In this document: piece by piece, positions 47,613 to 59,440 of the stretch
Position numbering within the stretch: the stretch's first letter is position 1
Layout of the letters: every line of letters begins with the position of its first letter
Source of the DNA: Batillaria attramentaria
Lineage: Eukaryota; Mollusca; Gastropoda; Batillariidae
DNA length: 64,000 nucleotides
Direction of reading: 5' to 3'
Assembly (NCBI GenBank): GCA_018292915.2
Contig: JACVVK020000221.1
Location: 812,501 to 876,500, forward strand
The notes under the pieces: model-generated
The model's database searches: none
Told to the model about the DNA's origin: nothing
What the model saw: only the letters and a program-made list of their open reading frames with translations
Made by a program: the position numbers and the translations under genes

Positions 47613-48152
47613 ATTTGTGTCCTTACACCTGCAAGGACTCGGCTTTTTTTTTTTTTTTTTCGTTTTTTTTTTTTTTTTCAGATTGTTGCAATTTGTTGGC
47701 ACAGCGGCTCAGGACACGCGTTTAATCTAAATGTAAAACAGACGCCACTTTCAACATTGTTCTGGTTACTTTACTTTGGCCTCAACTGGCAGTAAGCGCC
47801 TTTGGCCAGCAGATTTCCTTACTCAGATAAACGCGGTTCCTTTGTCGTGATTAAATACATCACCTGCTCTTTAACATGCTTCACGAATGGGACACCTGCA
47901 CAATGACGAGCGATTCTAAGGGCAGGGAATTTAGGGATTTTCCTCAGAGCAGTTTTTTCCCCTTGTGCCGGGGAACCAAAGCACGGCGAAGCTTCAGGAA
48001 ATCTGAAAATGAGCGTTAGGCGAGACCGTGGAAAGTGCTCCTTACTATGTCTGGTATTATTTAAATCCTGCGTCGATCTTCAAGATTTAAGCTATCGATT
48101 ATCAGCAATAACTGGGGAAGGGGGCGTTGTGCATCATGTGTGGGTAGGTGGT

Positions 48153-48219
<67 letters not shown>

Positions 48220-48385
48220 GAGAGAGAGGGAACGGGGATTTTAAGGTGGAGGACTTGGGAGAAGAAGTGCATGCACGGTTTACGTACTTTTTAGTGAATC
48301 TCTCTCTCTCTCTCTTCCCCCACCCCCACCCCTCTCTCTTACCCCCCCCCCCCTCTCTCTCTCTCTATCTCTCTCTCATCATTGG

Positions 48386-48575
48386 ATTAAAGGGCTAATG
48401 GTACCAGTTTTATTCTTACAGATTGTTCGGAGATATTTTTGTAGTATCTATCATCACACGATTTGTTGCCGGGAACGAAATGTTGGAGACGACATCGGGG
48501 CAGTGACACGCGGCGTGTGTAATGCTGGCATTAAGCCAACAGCAGCGTAGTTGACTGACGACGCGACGACCATCA
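48386..48575 (+). repeat. Dispersed repeat, copy 1
   Basis: Matches 53474-53635 in the same orientation through TAAAGGG.TAATG, a GTTC.GAG.T.TTTT block, GTATC.ATCATCACAC, GGCAGTGACA/GGACAGTGACA and GTAATGCTGGCA. A two-copy family of about 190 bp with moderate divergence. Confidence 0.7.
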
Positions 48576-48592
48576 TCATCAACCATCAACTC

Positions 48593-48692
<100 letters not shown>

Positions 48693-50176
48693 GGGCAAAC
48701 TCGGCATGGGGCGATTGATCGAACCATTACTGGCCACATGCACAACCCCCCGCAGTGTGTGTTTAAGAAACAAGACTCCGCCATCCGTAATGGGCCTACG
48801 ATTGATTCGTGCTGAATGTATTAGCAAAGTGGCTTTTTGCAAGAGGATCTTAAATGGCATTGACAAGTTTTTGTGCGTATATACATAATGACGGCGGCCA
48901 TTTTATTTGTTTTTATTTTGTCTCTGGAAGGTGCATGTAGAATGCACCTCCAACCCCTCCCATAGCCCCCCCCCCCCTCTTCCACTCGGTCCCCGCTGTA
49001 TAAGTCAACAAACTGTTTCTTGAACATGTAAACAATTTGAATTTTCATGTAAATAACCCAACCTAACTTTTTTTTTTTTTTTCTTTACTAAGTGTATCTT
49101 ACAGAAATATGTGGACAATTTCTTTTGAAAAAAAAAAAACCCTGCTGTCACTGAGAATTTATTTACGTGTGATCGGAAAGAATGCCGCACAAACAAAACA
49201 ACTCGACATAAATTTATATGAAAATATAATTATGCATTATATATGTATTTTAGTTTACAACAGGTTCGTGCATCACTACCAGCAACAGCAGCCAAACAAC
49301 AACAATAACAGCAACTGACAACAACAACAAATGCTTCAGCTTTCAGCATAATTCTGAGGAGTAGATCATGTTAGGAAAAAGAGAACAAACCGCGTTTTCC
49401 ATAATGAAGTAGGCTTGCGGCTTCAGTGGCGTGGATGCGAGACAGCCGATGAAACTCTCTTCTGGTGGTGGTCGAAACCACGCTTTAGGACAAAGCAACT
49501 CCTAGGGTCGTCGGCTGAACTGAGCCGTTTACAGGAACCCGTCTTCTTAAATGTCCTCTGTCATCACAGACATCCGCGAAACATCCTGCTTTGCCGCACT
49601 TCTCTCTTGTACAATTCTCACTCCCAGAGTCGACTTATATCGGTGACTATACTCAGCTGAGACATCCCACAGTAGCGAACTTTAGCGACGTTCGGACAAA
49701 ATATTCCTATCCCTCCTTTATCTTCGAAGTGTTTTCGAAAAGGCGAAATGCCCGCCGAATGAATCAGATTAGCTCTTAAAACAGTTACATGGACTGACAT
49801 GTCCTGAACACCGTTTCAAAAAATCCGTTAATACAATGGCCCGTGGTACGAAAATTCTGACTGGAACGCAGCGAATAAATTACGGCCATAGCCGGAAGTC
49901 CAAGACAATGAACGTTTCAAGTGTTTGTACCCAGTCTCCGTCAGAGCGTTCAACCAATAAGAAAGGGGAGGGTTAGGAGAAGGGGGGGGGGAGGGAGGTA
50001 GGGGGGGGGGGGCACTGACGGGGCACGCGTACTAGTGGACCTATCGTCAATATATCTCTGTTGGAGGTCAGGTGCCGACCAGCGCGTGAAATGTAATTCT
50101 GCAAACACCGCATTGTGTTTCCGCCACGACAGTCACGCTAATGTCAACATTAGTGGCCGGTCCGTTTTTCACAAGG

Positions 50177-50212
<36 letters not shown>

Positions 50213-50512
50213 TGTGAGGCCACCAACAACTCCAGTGATCAGAAGAGGGTTGGCCAAGTGGTCGTTGTATTGTCCGGAATCACGACCGTAAAGAGGTTAA
50301 AGTGACAGTCGAAGACCCCACTATTGATTTATAACAGTTGGTGTGTGTGTGTGTGCTAACGCACTGTCCTGAACCCTTAGTTGAGCTGCGTTGGTAAAGT
50401 TCGCATTTTACGGTCCGTTCAGTTAAATCCACTTCAGCCGTTCTTGTTTCTTGGTTTGTTTGCTTGCTTACTTTTTTTTTTTTTAAAGCATTGCTCCATT
50501 TAAATGACGTAG

Positions 50513-50548
50513 CCCTAACCCTAACCCTAACCCTAGTACTAACCCTAA
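50513..50548. repeat. Short interstitial telomere-like repeat
   Basis: Four CCCTAA units followed after a short break by another, i.e. the TTAGGG motif used by most animals including molluscs. Too short to be a chromosome end. Confidence 0.85.
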
Positions 50549-50618
50549 ATTTAATCTTATCTCTTGAAAGCCCATGCAAAAACCGAAATTTTACTGGAAA
50601 TCTTCATGATGATGAGGG

Positions 50619-50770
50619 AACCCGGGTGGTCGAATGGTAGAGCGTTGGACTTTTAATGCTCGGGTCGTGAGTTCGATCCCGGCTGGAGCCAAATATTTGT
50701 GCTGGCTTTTTCATCGTTGCCCCGTCTTTGATATCACCCGTATGTGGTGGAAAAGGACGTTAAATCCCCA
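50619..50770 (+). mobile_element. tRNA-derived SINE-A copy
   Basis: Head CCCGGGTGGTCGAATGGTAG, then GAGCGTTGGACTTTTAATGC and B box GAGTTCGATCCC. Body ATATTTGTGCTGGCTTTTTC, GTTGCCCCGTCTTTGATATC and GGTGGAAAAGGACGTTAAAT. About 150 bp, one of the best preserved copies. Confidence 0.92.
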
Positions 50771-51399
50771 AACACCCATCCACCTCATGTTGATGGTGAC
50801 GCACTATGAGCCCCTTCAAGCCACTATATTATGCAATCTGCACCGGTCTCGGAAGGCTCACGTCTTGTGTACTAGTGGTCTTGAAGTGGCTCCTAATGGT
50901 GTGCAGTGGCTTGTTCCGTTTAACCAGTCTTATCATATTGCGGGCAGGGGGTCGTCAGGGTCGGGGTCGGCCTCTTAATAGCTAAGCCATGTGTAATACT
51001 AACCCAAACCCTAACCACAGGTGTCGAACTCCATAACTGAGCGCGCCTGCTGCGGTATAGTGCGTCCCGGGCCCTTGGGGTCACAGGTGGCGAATTAAAC
51101 TAATAGAACCATAGCTGAACTCCACTCCAGTTGTGGAGACGTCTAGACATAGATCATCACAGTAGGCTTAAAGTTGATATCAGTGTTTGCATTCTTCAGG
51201 CGGATACAGTTCTTGTGACACCACGACTAAGTACTAAGAAGTATTCTTCAGAGCGGAGTGTCTGTCTGTTAGAAAATTCAGTGCGATGCTGTTGTCTGTA
51301 TAACAAGCAATGGTTTAGGAGAAGGCAAAGCAGTTCATTATTACCAAAAGAGGCCTTTTACAAGTGCAGCTATACTCTTCTTTGTAACAGTAAATAGTA
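50771..51399. other. Intergenic stretch
   Basis: No gene, RNA or repeat recognised apart from a single CCCTAACC at about 51008. Confidence 0.5.
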
Positions 51400-51914
51400 A
51401 TACTACTAGTGTAGTGGCTAGCACTTCGGACCATGGACCGGGAGACCCGGGGTTCGAGTCCCAGCCGAGTCAAGCGGGATTTTTCCTACCTAGGTCGGCT
51501 CCTACCCAGAGCGGGTTTGCTATGGGCCCAATGTGGAGGCCGTTGCCACACCGCCGAGATTCACCCACTTCATGGGTGCGACTTTGGGGCTGCTTCCCTT
51601 GGTATGGCACGTCTTATGATGTGGATGATTACACGGCCGGCACCGCAGGTGCCGTAGTTCCCGGGCACGGTTAACGCCGGACTATTTACGATAGGAAGCG
51701 TGGAATGCGGCCCTGTCCCGCAGTGCCAAACCACAAGGACTTCCATAGCATCATCTTACCATCATCCTCATCTCCATCATCATGCATAATAAAAACTGCC
51801 CCAGCTTTCGAGCCCTCCGTGGATTCCACCCATTACCTGGGAGGAGCACCACTGGAACTGGCAAAGAGTTGGGGCAAAAAAAAAAAAAGAAGAAAAAAAA
51901 ACAGAAAAAAAAAG
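51400..51914 (+). mobile_element. SINE-B, full length, with 11-bp target-site duplication
   Basis: tRNA-like head (AGTGTAGTGGCTAGCAC, B box GGGTTCGAGTCCC), GC-rich body with ACACGGCCGGCACCGCAGGT, 3' part CTGGCAAAGAGTTGGGGC, then an A-rich tail. AGTAAATAGTA flanks it at 51389-51399 and 51915-51925. About 515 bp including the tail. It is the forward-orientation relative of the copy at 46743-47229. Confidence 0.93.
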
Positions 51915-52714
51915 AGTAAATAGTACTGACTTTTCTGGAAGTTCAGAGGGGGGGAAGGGAGTTGGTAAAGGTGAAAGAGGTTATTAAATTAATGATTACA
52001 AAAATCGTCGATGTTTCTTTGCTTTGTTTGTAGTTCAGAAAGTGAACATTTGTAATTAATATGGTTTCTGCGTTTAAACGTCTAGCGCTGGAAACTAAAG
52101 CTTCGTCGTCATGTGTCTTTCTCATTGCCAGTGTCCTTTGAATCATTTTGGACTGCAGTGTGCTAGAGAATGGAAATACCGACGAAGGCACACTGGGAAT
52201 AAAATTAATTTTTCTTGTGCGTTATCCTCTATTGAAATATGCTTTGAACCTCTGGTATTGTGCTTTTCCGAATCCGTGTAACTGTGTCTTCTTTTAACAG
52301 TTAAAGGTGCAAAGGGACGGCGCGGGTCATACGGTGACCCTTGAGGTGACGGGGTGACCGAGTGTGATGAGATTAAGAAAGCCTGTACAGTACCTACATT
52401 CACTTAGTGCCTCTAGCTCTATGGACCCCACTTGACTGTTGTTACTCGGTCATGTTTACATACGGGCACAGCACGCCTCGTCGACGATCTACAAAAGAAA
52501 ATTTGTTACTACTGGTAAGAAAGAGGTCGGGGGGGGGGGGATATGATAAAGTGATAACAGTCTTTCTGTTTTTACTGGGCCACAGTGCGGGGGAGTGTCT
52601 ACAGGGTGTGCTGATACATTTTAAAAACACAAACAGCTCATACATCATGGTCACGTCACAGGATAGTCAGGACCTTCACGAGTTGAATACCGTACAGAAA
52701 CTGGTACATGTGTG

Positions 52715-53072
52715 GTATCAACCGTCGCGAACTCTCCGGTCGTCGACCGAGAGGCTTCTCCAAATTCCCAAGCGCAACCTGAAATCCTTTGGTGAGCGCT
52801 CTTTCAGTTTTGTTGCAACAACCTTTTGGAATTCCCTGCCAGCTCATCTGAGAAATGCGCCCACACTGTCTGTTTTTAAGAGCAATCTTAAAACATCCCT
52901 CTTTTGTAAAGCCTTCCAGTAATTTCCCGTGTCAGCAACTAGTCAGTTTCACCAGTGTATGTCTGTCCATCTTTTGTAAAATGTGCGTGAGTGTCGGTGA
53001 ATGATTGGCGCATTGAGTTTGTTCCAAAGAAATGCGCCTTACAAATGCCATTTAGTAGTAGTAGTAGTAGTA
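52715..53072 (+). pseudogene. 5'-truncated LINE: reverse-transcriptase C-terminus and 3' tail
   Basis: Open frame to TAA at 52922 with TERLLQIPKRNLKSFGERSF, then FWNSLPAHLRNAPTLSVFK and SLFCKAFQ. This is the C-terminal signature of CR1/L2/Jockey-type ORF2 proteins. The 3' end has GCGCATTGAGTTTGTTCC, a complementary GAAATGCGCC, and a (TAG)n tail at 53055-53078. No upstream RT domain remains. The 53079-53473 stretch after it holds only a C/A-rich tract near 53391-53440. Confidence 0.8.
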
Positions 53073-53473
53073 GTAGTATTTATTGTCGGCTATTCCCAGA
53101 TTCCTCGGCGCACATTTTCGCCTGGTTCGAGACGGCCAAGGGGCCGCGGGGCTTGAGGACGGACAAGCAGTGAAAAACTGCGGCTAAGCACTATATACTA
53201 AGTGCTACTTTATGTGCAAACCCTCACCCTGCTATTCAACCTGGTGCGTGCGTGCGACGTATTTTCGTGTTCCAAGCAATCCGACCACAGCCTTATTCTT
53301 ATTCGAAAGACAAACGTAGGCATTTTAGTGTGCACACCTGATACTGATATTAATTTTATGCGTGCATGTGTAAGGACAAACGTTACTTACCCCCCCCCTC
53401 CCCCCCCCAAAAAAAAAGGAAAAAAAAGGGGAAAAAAGGTTATCTGTGAAGCCTGATACTATGGATAGGCTTA

Positions 53474-53635
53474 TTTAAAGGGGTTAATGCTACTATTTTT
53501 ATGTTCACATATCGTTCTGAGCTGTTTTCGTGGTATCCATCATCACACCACTTAGACACCTGGACAGTGACAGCATCTGTAATGCTGGCACTGAGTCAGC
53601 AGAAGCGTACTCGGCGACGCGGTGACCACACTGAT
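53474..53635 (+). repeat. Dispersed repeat, copy 2
   Basis: Partner of 48386-48575 (shared words given there). Not associated with a recognised element. Confidence 0.7.
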
Positions 53636-53974
53636 CGCTTCAGTGGTGTGACAACAGTCCGGCGTAGAATTTGAATGTTCGCGCGCTCGCGCAAAGTGTA
53701 AAAAACATTGTATCGCATTAAGAGCTGTATTAATCATCAAGATAGAGTATTTGGAGCATAGAGGCGCATTCATGAGCGACTGAAACCGTCCCAGAACATA
53801 ATCTGGCTTAGCAATGACGGAATATAAGCCCGTATAATGTCTTTTACGTGTTACATGCCACTGAGATGCCCGCAGCGTGCATACAAAGTCACATTATTAA
53901 TACGTGTATCCACATTATACAGCCATTAGTTTGTCCAGTATCGGCGCCAAGACACAGCCAGCTCTTGTTAGCAC

Positions 53975-54090
53975 TGCACATGTGTACGAGTTTTTCATTG
54001 GCCCTCGTCAGCACGCGCGCATGTGTATGAGTTTTTCATTGGCCCTCGTCAGACACGCGCGTATGTATGGATTTTTCATTGGCCCAGACA
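53975..54090. repeat. About 40-bp tandem repeat, three copies, with CCAAT-like core
   Basis: Units near 53975-54010, 54011-54051 and 54052-54090 share GAGTTTTTCATTGGCCCTCG (last unit variant). Each contains GCACGCGCGC-like sequence and an ATTGG. No gene start is evident nearby. Confidence 0.85.
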
Positions 54091-54380
54091 GGAAATGACC
54101 GTGTGAGCACGTGCTCCGACTATGCTTGATTGACGAGAGGTCAGTCGATGGCATGCTAATCGATTTCTTGCAGATCAATAACGTTGTCGGCAGAAAGAAA
54201 GAAAACGGGTGGCAGACGCCAGTGTTTGCTCTGTAAGGCCGATCTCTTCTCGACCTGAAGTCAAGTAGAATTAAACTCAAGTGAAGTCTGCGTTGGGGAA
54301 AATTTATGAGTACATACAGCTTCTTAAATTACTACACTTACAGCATTCGTACCGAGCAATCGCGTCTAAAATGATCGCTG

Positions 54381-54486
54381 CCTTAAGAAAAAGGTATTCA
54401 GAGGATCAGTTTGATTGGTTATTTGGACACCTGCCTTAAGAAAAGGTATTTAGAGTATCAGTTTGATTGGTTACTTGGAGACTGTG
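54381..54486. repeat. 53-bp tandem duplication
   Basis: Two adjacent copies beginning CCTTAAGAAAA, sharing ATCAGTTTGATTGGTTA and TTGGA.AC. About 90 percent identical. The rest of 54091-55740 holds (CACG)n near 54659-54707, and no gene. Confidence 0.9.
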
Positions 54487-55749
54487 CTGTAACTGTAAAC
54501 TTTTTGTCCGTTTGTTCGCCCCGCCATTTTCTTCAAGGGCGGCAACAAACGATTTTGTCAGAATTTCAAGAGAAGAGGTTGAGGAGAGGCTGCTACGCCT
54601 GGACAGTAGATATTCTTCTGTTCTATTCTTGTTTTCTGAAACACTTCTCATAGCTATTCACACGCACGAACGCACGCACGCACGCTGGCACGCACGCACG
54701 CACGCACTCTCAAGTACACACACAACACAGTAAGACACACCTGTTCCAAAACAAAAACTTGGCTTTTCATGAAATCGAGTAAACATGACATAATACGTGC
54801 GTCTGATGCCGCTCCTCGCAGTCCAATCGTATACATAAAAAAAAAAAAAACATTGAGTTTTGGTTTGAATTTTTTTGTTAATTTCTTGGCGCTCACGCAT
54901 ATAGACGACTTAAGTGCGTGAAGCAGGCGGGTAAACATGAAAAAAAAGCTTGTCTGTCTGTGTTTACACTCTTCCCTGTATTGTGACGGGCCGTATTCAC
55001 CAAATATAAGTGCCAGCCTTTCCCCAGTACCCACACAGCGCCACAGGCAATCAATTTAACATAAAAGCCTACTTGCTCAACATTAGGCCACTAATAGGTT
55101 TACCCACCTATGAAACAACCTAGACGTAAACTTACACGCTCATTGTTCACTAGCAGTTTTCTGGTTGGGCAGTTCTCTTGCTTTTTTCATTCCTGCCACA
55201 CGCCAAAAGCCGTTTCAGACAATCAGTCCACCCCTGCTCCAACACCCAGCTAAAGACGGCGTGTTCAATCATCCGAATTATTGATCTGTATGGACGCGAA
55301 ATCAGGCAAGTCACACATTCCTTAACCGGCTTGTCACTGTTGTGCGACAAACCTTAACACCTTCTAGGGGAAACGAGATAGGGGGCTGGACAGATATATT
55401 GATTTCAACGGTTTCTCGGTCACGGAACAATTCGTCAGTTCGGCTCAGTGTGGGAGGTTCCCACTGAACGTAAGATACCGAAATATGCCGGGTACAAAGC
55501 TGGAAGGAATGCGTTCTGTATAACAAACTTTCAAAGGTATATTTTGGTCACACAAATGACTTTTCGATGTTGCTTGTAGATCCACAAAAAGAAGGCTCTC
55601 GCTGTGCGTAAGATATCGAAATACGCGTAGAAAGAGGTAGGGAACATAACAATAAAACAATCTAAATGTATTTATGTTTGTAAATAACGGTTCAAAGTAA
55701 GAGCAACAGTCGTCGAATTTCCTCGCCACGGTGGACAATATTAAATAAT

Positions 55750-55814
55750 ATCAATAATAATAATGAATAGTACTTATCTAGCGCTTAAAAATTCACAGGA
55801 AAGCAACTCATAGC

Positions 55815-55913
<99 letters not shown>

Positions 55914-55990
55914 ACATGCACACCCCGGCAGATGCAGATAATTGCTAAGTGTGAAAGGCTTGACGGAAGAGGTAGGTTTTCAGGTTTGAT
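55750..55990. repeat. Dispersed repeat with internal (AC)n core, second copy
   Basis: AATAATAATGAATAGTACTT and ATCTAGCGCTTAAAAA precede a pure AC run (55816-55911). GAAGAGGTAGGTTTTCAGGT follows. The same arrangement is seen around 9540-9840. Confidence 0.65.
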
Positions 55991-56228
55991 TTTGAACTGG
56001 GACAGTGTGGGAAGTTCACGAATTTCGACAATATTCAGGAAGAATGTCCTATAGTTTATATTTTATTGCCACCCAGGACATTTTTCCTATTATAGGTCCT
56101 ACGGATATGAAACTCTGTACTAATAACGGGCATGACTGAACTGCCTTAAATGAATCGCCCGCGTCTTTCGAACATTGCAACAGCACCAACAGCAACACGG
56201 TCGTAAGACACACTGCCACAGAGAGATC

Positions 56229-56266
<38 letters not shown>

Positions 56267-56400
56267 CTGACTGACTGACTGACTGACACTTTATTTTTCA
56301 AGGATGAGATAATAGACGCACAGGTCTCTCTTACTATCTGTACTAGCTACACTAATAAACATACAAAATGCATCATCGTCAGAGAGAGAGGGAGATGAGT

Positions 56401-56553
56401 GGGTGTTCGGGAGTTTAACGTCCATTCCCACCACGTAGGGGTGATATCAAAGACGGGGCAACGAGAAAAAGCCCAGCACAAATGTTTGGCATCAGCCGGG
56501 ATTCGAACTCATTGACAGTCCGACCTCTACCATTCGGCCATCCCGGCTCCCCA
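56401..56553 (-). mobile_element. tRNA-derived SINE-A copy
   Basis: In reverse orientation: tail GAGTTTAACGTCCATTCCCA, GATATCAAAGACGGGGCAAC, CCCAGCACAAATGTTTGG, then the tRNA-like head with GGGATTCGAACTC (B box) and CATTCGGCCATCCCGGCTCC. Confidence 0.9.
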
Positions 56554-56675
56554 GAGAAAGAAATCTTTATTTTATAACAGCAGAAGTCACAGGCATATTC
56601 ATACAAATTTAAAAGCTTGCCGTTGCTACACAACATGAACTACGTCTACTATCATTTAAAGATAATATGAGTGTG

Positions 56676-56709
56676 AGGAGGGAGAGAGAGATAGAGAGGG
56701 AGGGAGAGG

Positions 56710-56764
<55 letters not shown>
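56676..56764. repeat. (GA)n tract
   Basis: GA and GGGA units, pure GA from about 56715, followed by GACTTTGACTCTGACTTTGA-like repeats. Confidence 0.95.
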
Positions 56765-56768
<4 letters not shown>

Positions 56769-57016
56769 TGACTCTGACTTTGACTTTTGACTTTGATGCT
56801 TTATTTAACAACGGTATAAGATGTTGGTTACAATAACCAATTATCAAACTTGCCGTTGAACACTAAACTACGAGTTACGTACAACATAATGGTATTATAA
56901 AAGCACAACAGAATTAAAAAGATTAAAAAACAAACAAACAAACAAACATAAAAAGATAAGAAAAATTGAGCAAAGCAATCAAGCTATGAGATACACGATT
57001 AATTGAAAACAACAAC

Positions 57017-57087
57017 AGGAGGACATAGTGATCGGCAGCACAAATCACCCAGTCTTTCATTCATTTAAATGTATTGTAGCCACTGCC
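57017..57087 (+). repeat. 71-bp direct repeat, copy 1
   Basis: AGGAGGACATAGTGATCGGC through ATTTAAATGTATTG...GCCACTGCC, repeated nearly identically at 57649-57720. The second copy runs straight into a LINE RNase H fragment. Confidence 0.9.
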
Positions 57088-57648
57088 GAGAGAGAGAGAG
57101 AGAGAGCTAGCTAACTGTATACAATAACGGCACAGCCGCCAAATCCCTCATGATTAGTGTACAAAGAAGGGTTTGTATCGGCCAGGCCCCGGTCGAGCCT
57201 CGGCAAACCAGAACGATTAACAGGACTGGTTATTTAAGACATGATAGGAGATCAAAGTATCAGGCGACGCTTTATCTGGGGCTGGGGGAGGGGAATTAGC
57301 GAGCAAATGTTCACCTGGGCCGGTCACTGGGGCCGCACGCAGGAAAAGGTGCTTTGGACATCTCCCCCCCCCCCCAAAAAAAAAGGGGGGGGGGGAGGGG
57401 GAGGGAGAAGACAAAAAAAAAAATGCAAATCAAAATTCCGAAACTTAAATAGTTGAGCTGGCCCTTTGCACCACGTGACTGTAATGTGTTGTTGTCCGGC
57501 TTTTGTTTGAGAGAATTCGTGTGGTTCGTGTAAGTGTGCGTGCTTCCAGACGCAAAATGCGCCATTTGCCTTATACTATATACCAATAATAATAATAAGT
57601 AGTAGTAGTAGTAGTAGTAGTAGTAATAGTAGCAATAGTACTATTATA

Positions 57649-57720
57649 AGGAGGACATAGTGATCGGCAGCACAAATCACCCAAGTCTTTAATTCATTTA
57701 AATGTATTGACGCCACTGCC
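57649..57720 (+). repeat. 71-bp direct repeat, copy 2
   Basis: Partner of 57017-57087, preceded by (TAG)n at 57598-57635 and followed by RNase H coding remnant. Both are probably ends of related retroelement insertions. Confidence 0.9.
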
Positions 57721-57893
57721 TAGGGCACTCTGGGGTGACAGGTAATGAGAGAGCAGACACTCTCTCCGGTCGGGCAAGCATTACGGATGGCCTGCGCTTA
57801 GGAAGATCAGAAGTGATAAGGAGTCCGAGACGCACGTTGCATGGGCAAAGCCTCAGTCATTACAGTGACTGCTGGCGTAAGGACACAAACTGA
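57714..57893 (+). pseudogene. LINE RNase H domain remnant
   Basis: In frame: HCLGHSGVTGNERADTLSGR, then ASITDGLRL, LRRSEV-like and RRTLHGQSLSHYSDCWRK, ending at TGA. The GHSGVxGNERAD motif is the conserved C-terminal core of RNase H domains in Jockey/I-type non-LTR retrotransposons. It lacks the catalytic start of the domain. Confidence 0.8.
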
Positions 57894-57895
57894 CC

Positions 57896-58343
57896 GTGGG
57901 ATCATGTTTGGTGTTTATTTGGGGTACCCTGTTTAGTGAGTGTGCTAGTTTGTAGTGATTTTTTTTGTCATGAAGAAGCGTGATTTTCGTGATTTTTGTG
58001 TTATGTAGGTCAAGGTGCATGGCAGGCGGTCACAAAAAGAGGCACGCTGCCAGTGAAGCTGGAACTTCTTGCACAATGGTGGGACACAAGTGAGGCAAGC
58101 GGATTTGCGTGAACTGCCTCTCTGGCCAAAACAGAAAATAGACGTGCATTACTCCAGTGAGGCCTGAACGGAAAGGAGGCATTCGATTTTTTTTAAACCC
58201 CTGTCAGGTGCGTGCCTTTGAATGGTAGTTCATGGTACATGTAGTAATTGTTTCTACACAGCATTTTTAGGGGTGACTATGATGTGTGAGGCTAACAGGG
58301 AATATATATAGGCATTTTGAGGCCCTGTGTATTTGTGTCCTTC
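57896..58343 (+). repeat. 447-bp dispersed repeat, uninterrupted copy
   Basis: Continuous version of the repeat split by SINE-B at 46660-47612. At the place matching the SINE insertion (about 58268-58276) it reads GCATTTTTAGGGG with no insertion. It lies between two retroelement coding fragments that both carry a CAAAGCCTC.GTCAT word. Confidence 0.85.
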
Positions 58344-58349
58344 ACCCTG

Positions 58350-58562
58350 CGTGAGCAAAGCCTCGGTCATCATTACAAGGATTATACCATAGGCCGCCCA
58401 CAGGGCGAATGTGTGCAAAGAGACAGTGACAGACGATCGACTCTAAAAGGTCTCGACAGGGCCCGTGTGAACCAAACCAACATTGAAACGGTCTCAAAGA
58501 CGGCACAGGGAAAATTACGGCATGTCAAGGACTCGTCAGATTTGAACATGGCCTTACAGTAG
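58350..58562 (+). pseudogene. LINE coding remnant after the RNase H domain
   Basis: Frame REQSLGHHYKDYTIGRPQGE, then LDRARVNQTNIETVSKTAQG and a TAG at 58560. The first residues parallel GQSLSHYSD in the fragment at 57714-57893, so both derive from related elements. The conserved domain is not identifiable beyond that. Confidence 0.55.
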
Positions 58563-58858
58563 GACCGGTCCTAACCCCTACCCCAGCTACATGCAGCTGA
58601 GATTATCGTGATCCTAGTCTTGTGCGGACGGGCCAGGGCGCCCGGCTTATCAAGCGCTCCTCTGACAAATGACCAGAAACAATTCCACACGCAACCGGGC
58701 AATAATCGCCGACAGCTGATTAACCGCCGATACGCCAAACTGCCGGCCCTCCGGTATGCCAAAACTCTAGAAAGACGTACAATGGTATACTGTACACTGT
58801 TGGAGGAGCGGGCATTATATTAGTTTTGGGTGCTGGGTGTTGGGTGTTGATTGTTCGA

Positions 58859-58950
58859 TTGTTTGAGGGTTTAACGTCTTTTTTTTCCCCCACCACAAAA
58901 CAAAGACTGGGCAACGAGGAAAAGGCCAGCAGAAATACTTGGCCCTAGCC
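58859..58950 (-). mobile_element. SINE-A 3' half
   Basis: GAGGGTTTAACGTC, CCACCACAAAACAAAGACTG, GGCAACGAGGAAAAGGCCAG and ACTTGGCCCTAGCC in reverse orientation. The tRNA head is absent. Confidence 0.75.
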
Positions 58951-59069
58951 GCTTTTTCAAGGTAAATGTACGGTAAAATAAAACAGGTAGTGTTGGATTT
59001 TCTGTAGTCTTCTTCTAGGCTTGCTTGTAGACCTTGCTGGCCGTTTTCTCGTTGCCCCGTCATAGAGGG

Positions 59070-59300
59070 GGAGCCGGGGTGGCCGAATGGTAAAACGTTG
59101 GACTTCTAATGCTCGGCTCGTGAGTTCGTATCCCGGCTGGGGCCAAATATTTGTGCTGGCTTTTTCATCGTTGCCCCGTTTGATATCACCTGTATGTGGT
59201 GGAAAAGGACGTTAAGCTCCCAAACACCCACGCACACACCCGCCCCGTCTTTGATATCACCCGTATGTGGTAGAAAAGAACGTTAAACCCTCAACATCCC
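59070..59300 (+). mobile_element. SINE-A copy followed by a second SINE-A 3' end
   Basis: A full copy at 59070-59222 (GAGCCGGGGTGGCCGAATGG, B box GAGTTCGTATCCC, tail GGAAAAGGACGTTAAGCTCC) is followed by CGCCCCGTCTTTGATATCAC and AGAAAAGAACGTTAAACC at 59241-59292, a partial tandem duplicate of the 3' part. Confidence 0.9.
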
Positions 59301-59338
59301 CCCCCCTCCCCGTCTCTCTATCTCTCTCACTCTCGTAG

Positions 59339-59340
<2 letters not shown>

Positions 59341-59394
<54 letters not shown>

Positions 59395-59420
59395 GCGCAG
59401 AGAGAGAGAGAGAGAGAGCA
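59341..59420. repeat. Compound (AC)n(GC)n(AG)n microsatellite
   Basis: AC run, GC run at 59381-59398, then AG run. It lies between SINE-A fragments on opposite strands (a reverse 3' fragment follows at 59441-59492). Confidence 0.95.
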
Positions 59421-59440
59421 TGGGGTTGGGGTGGGGTGGG

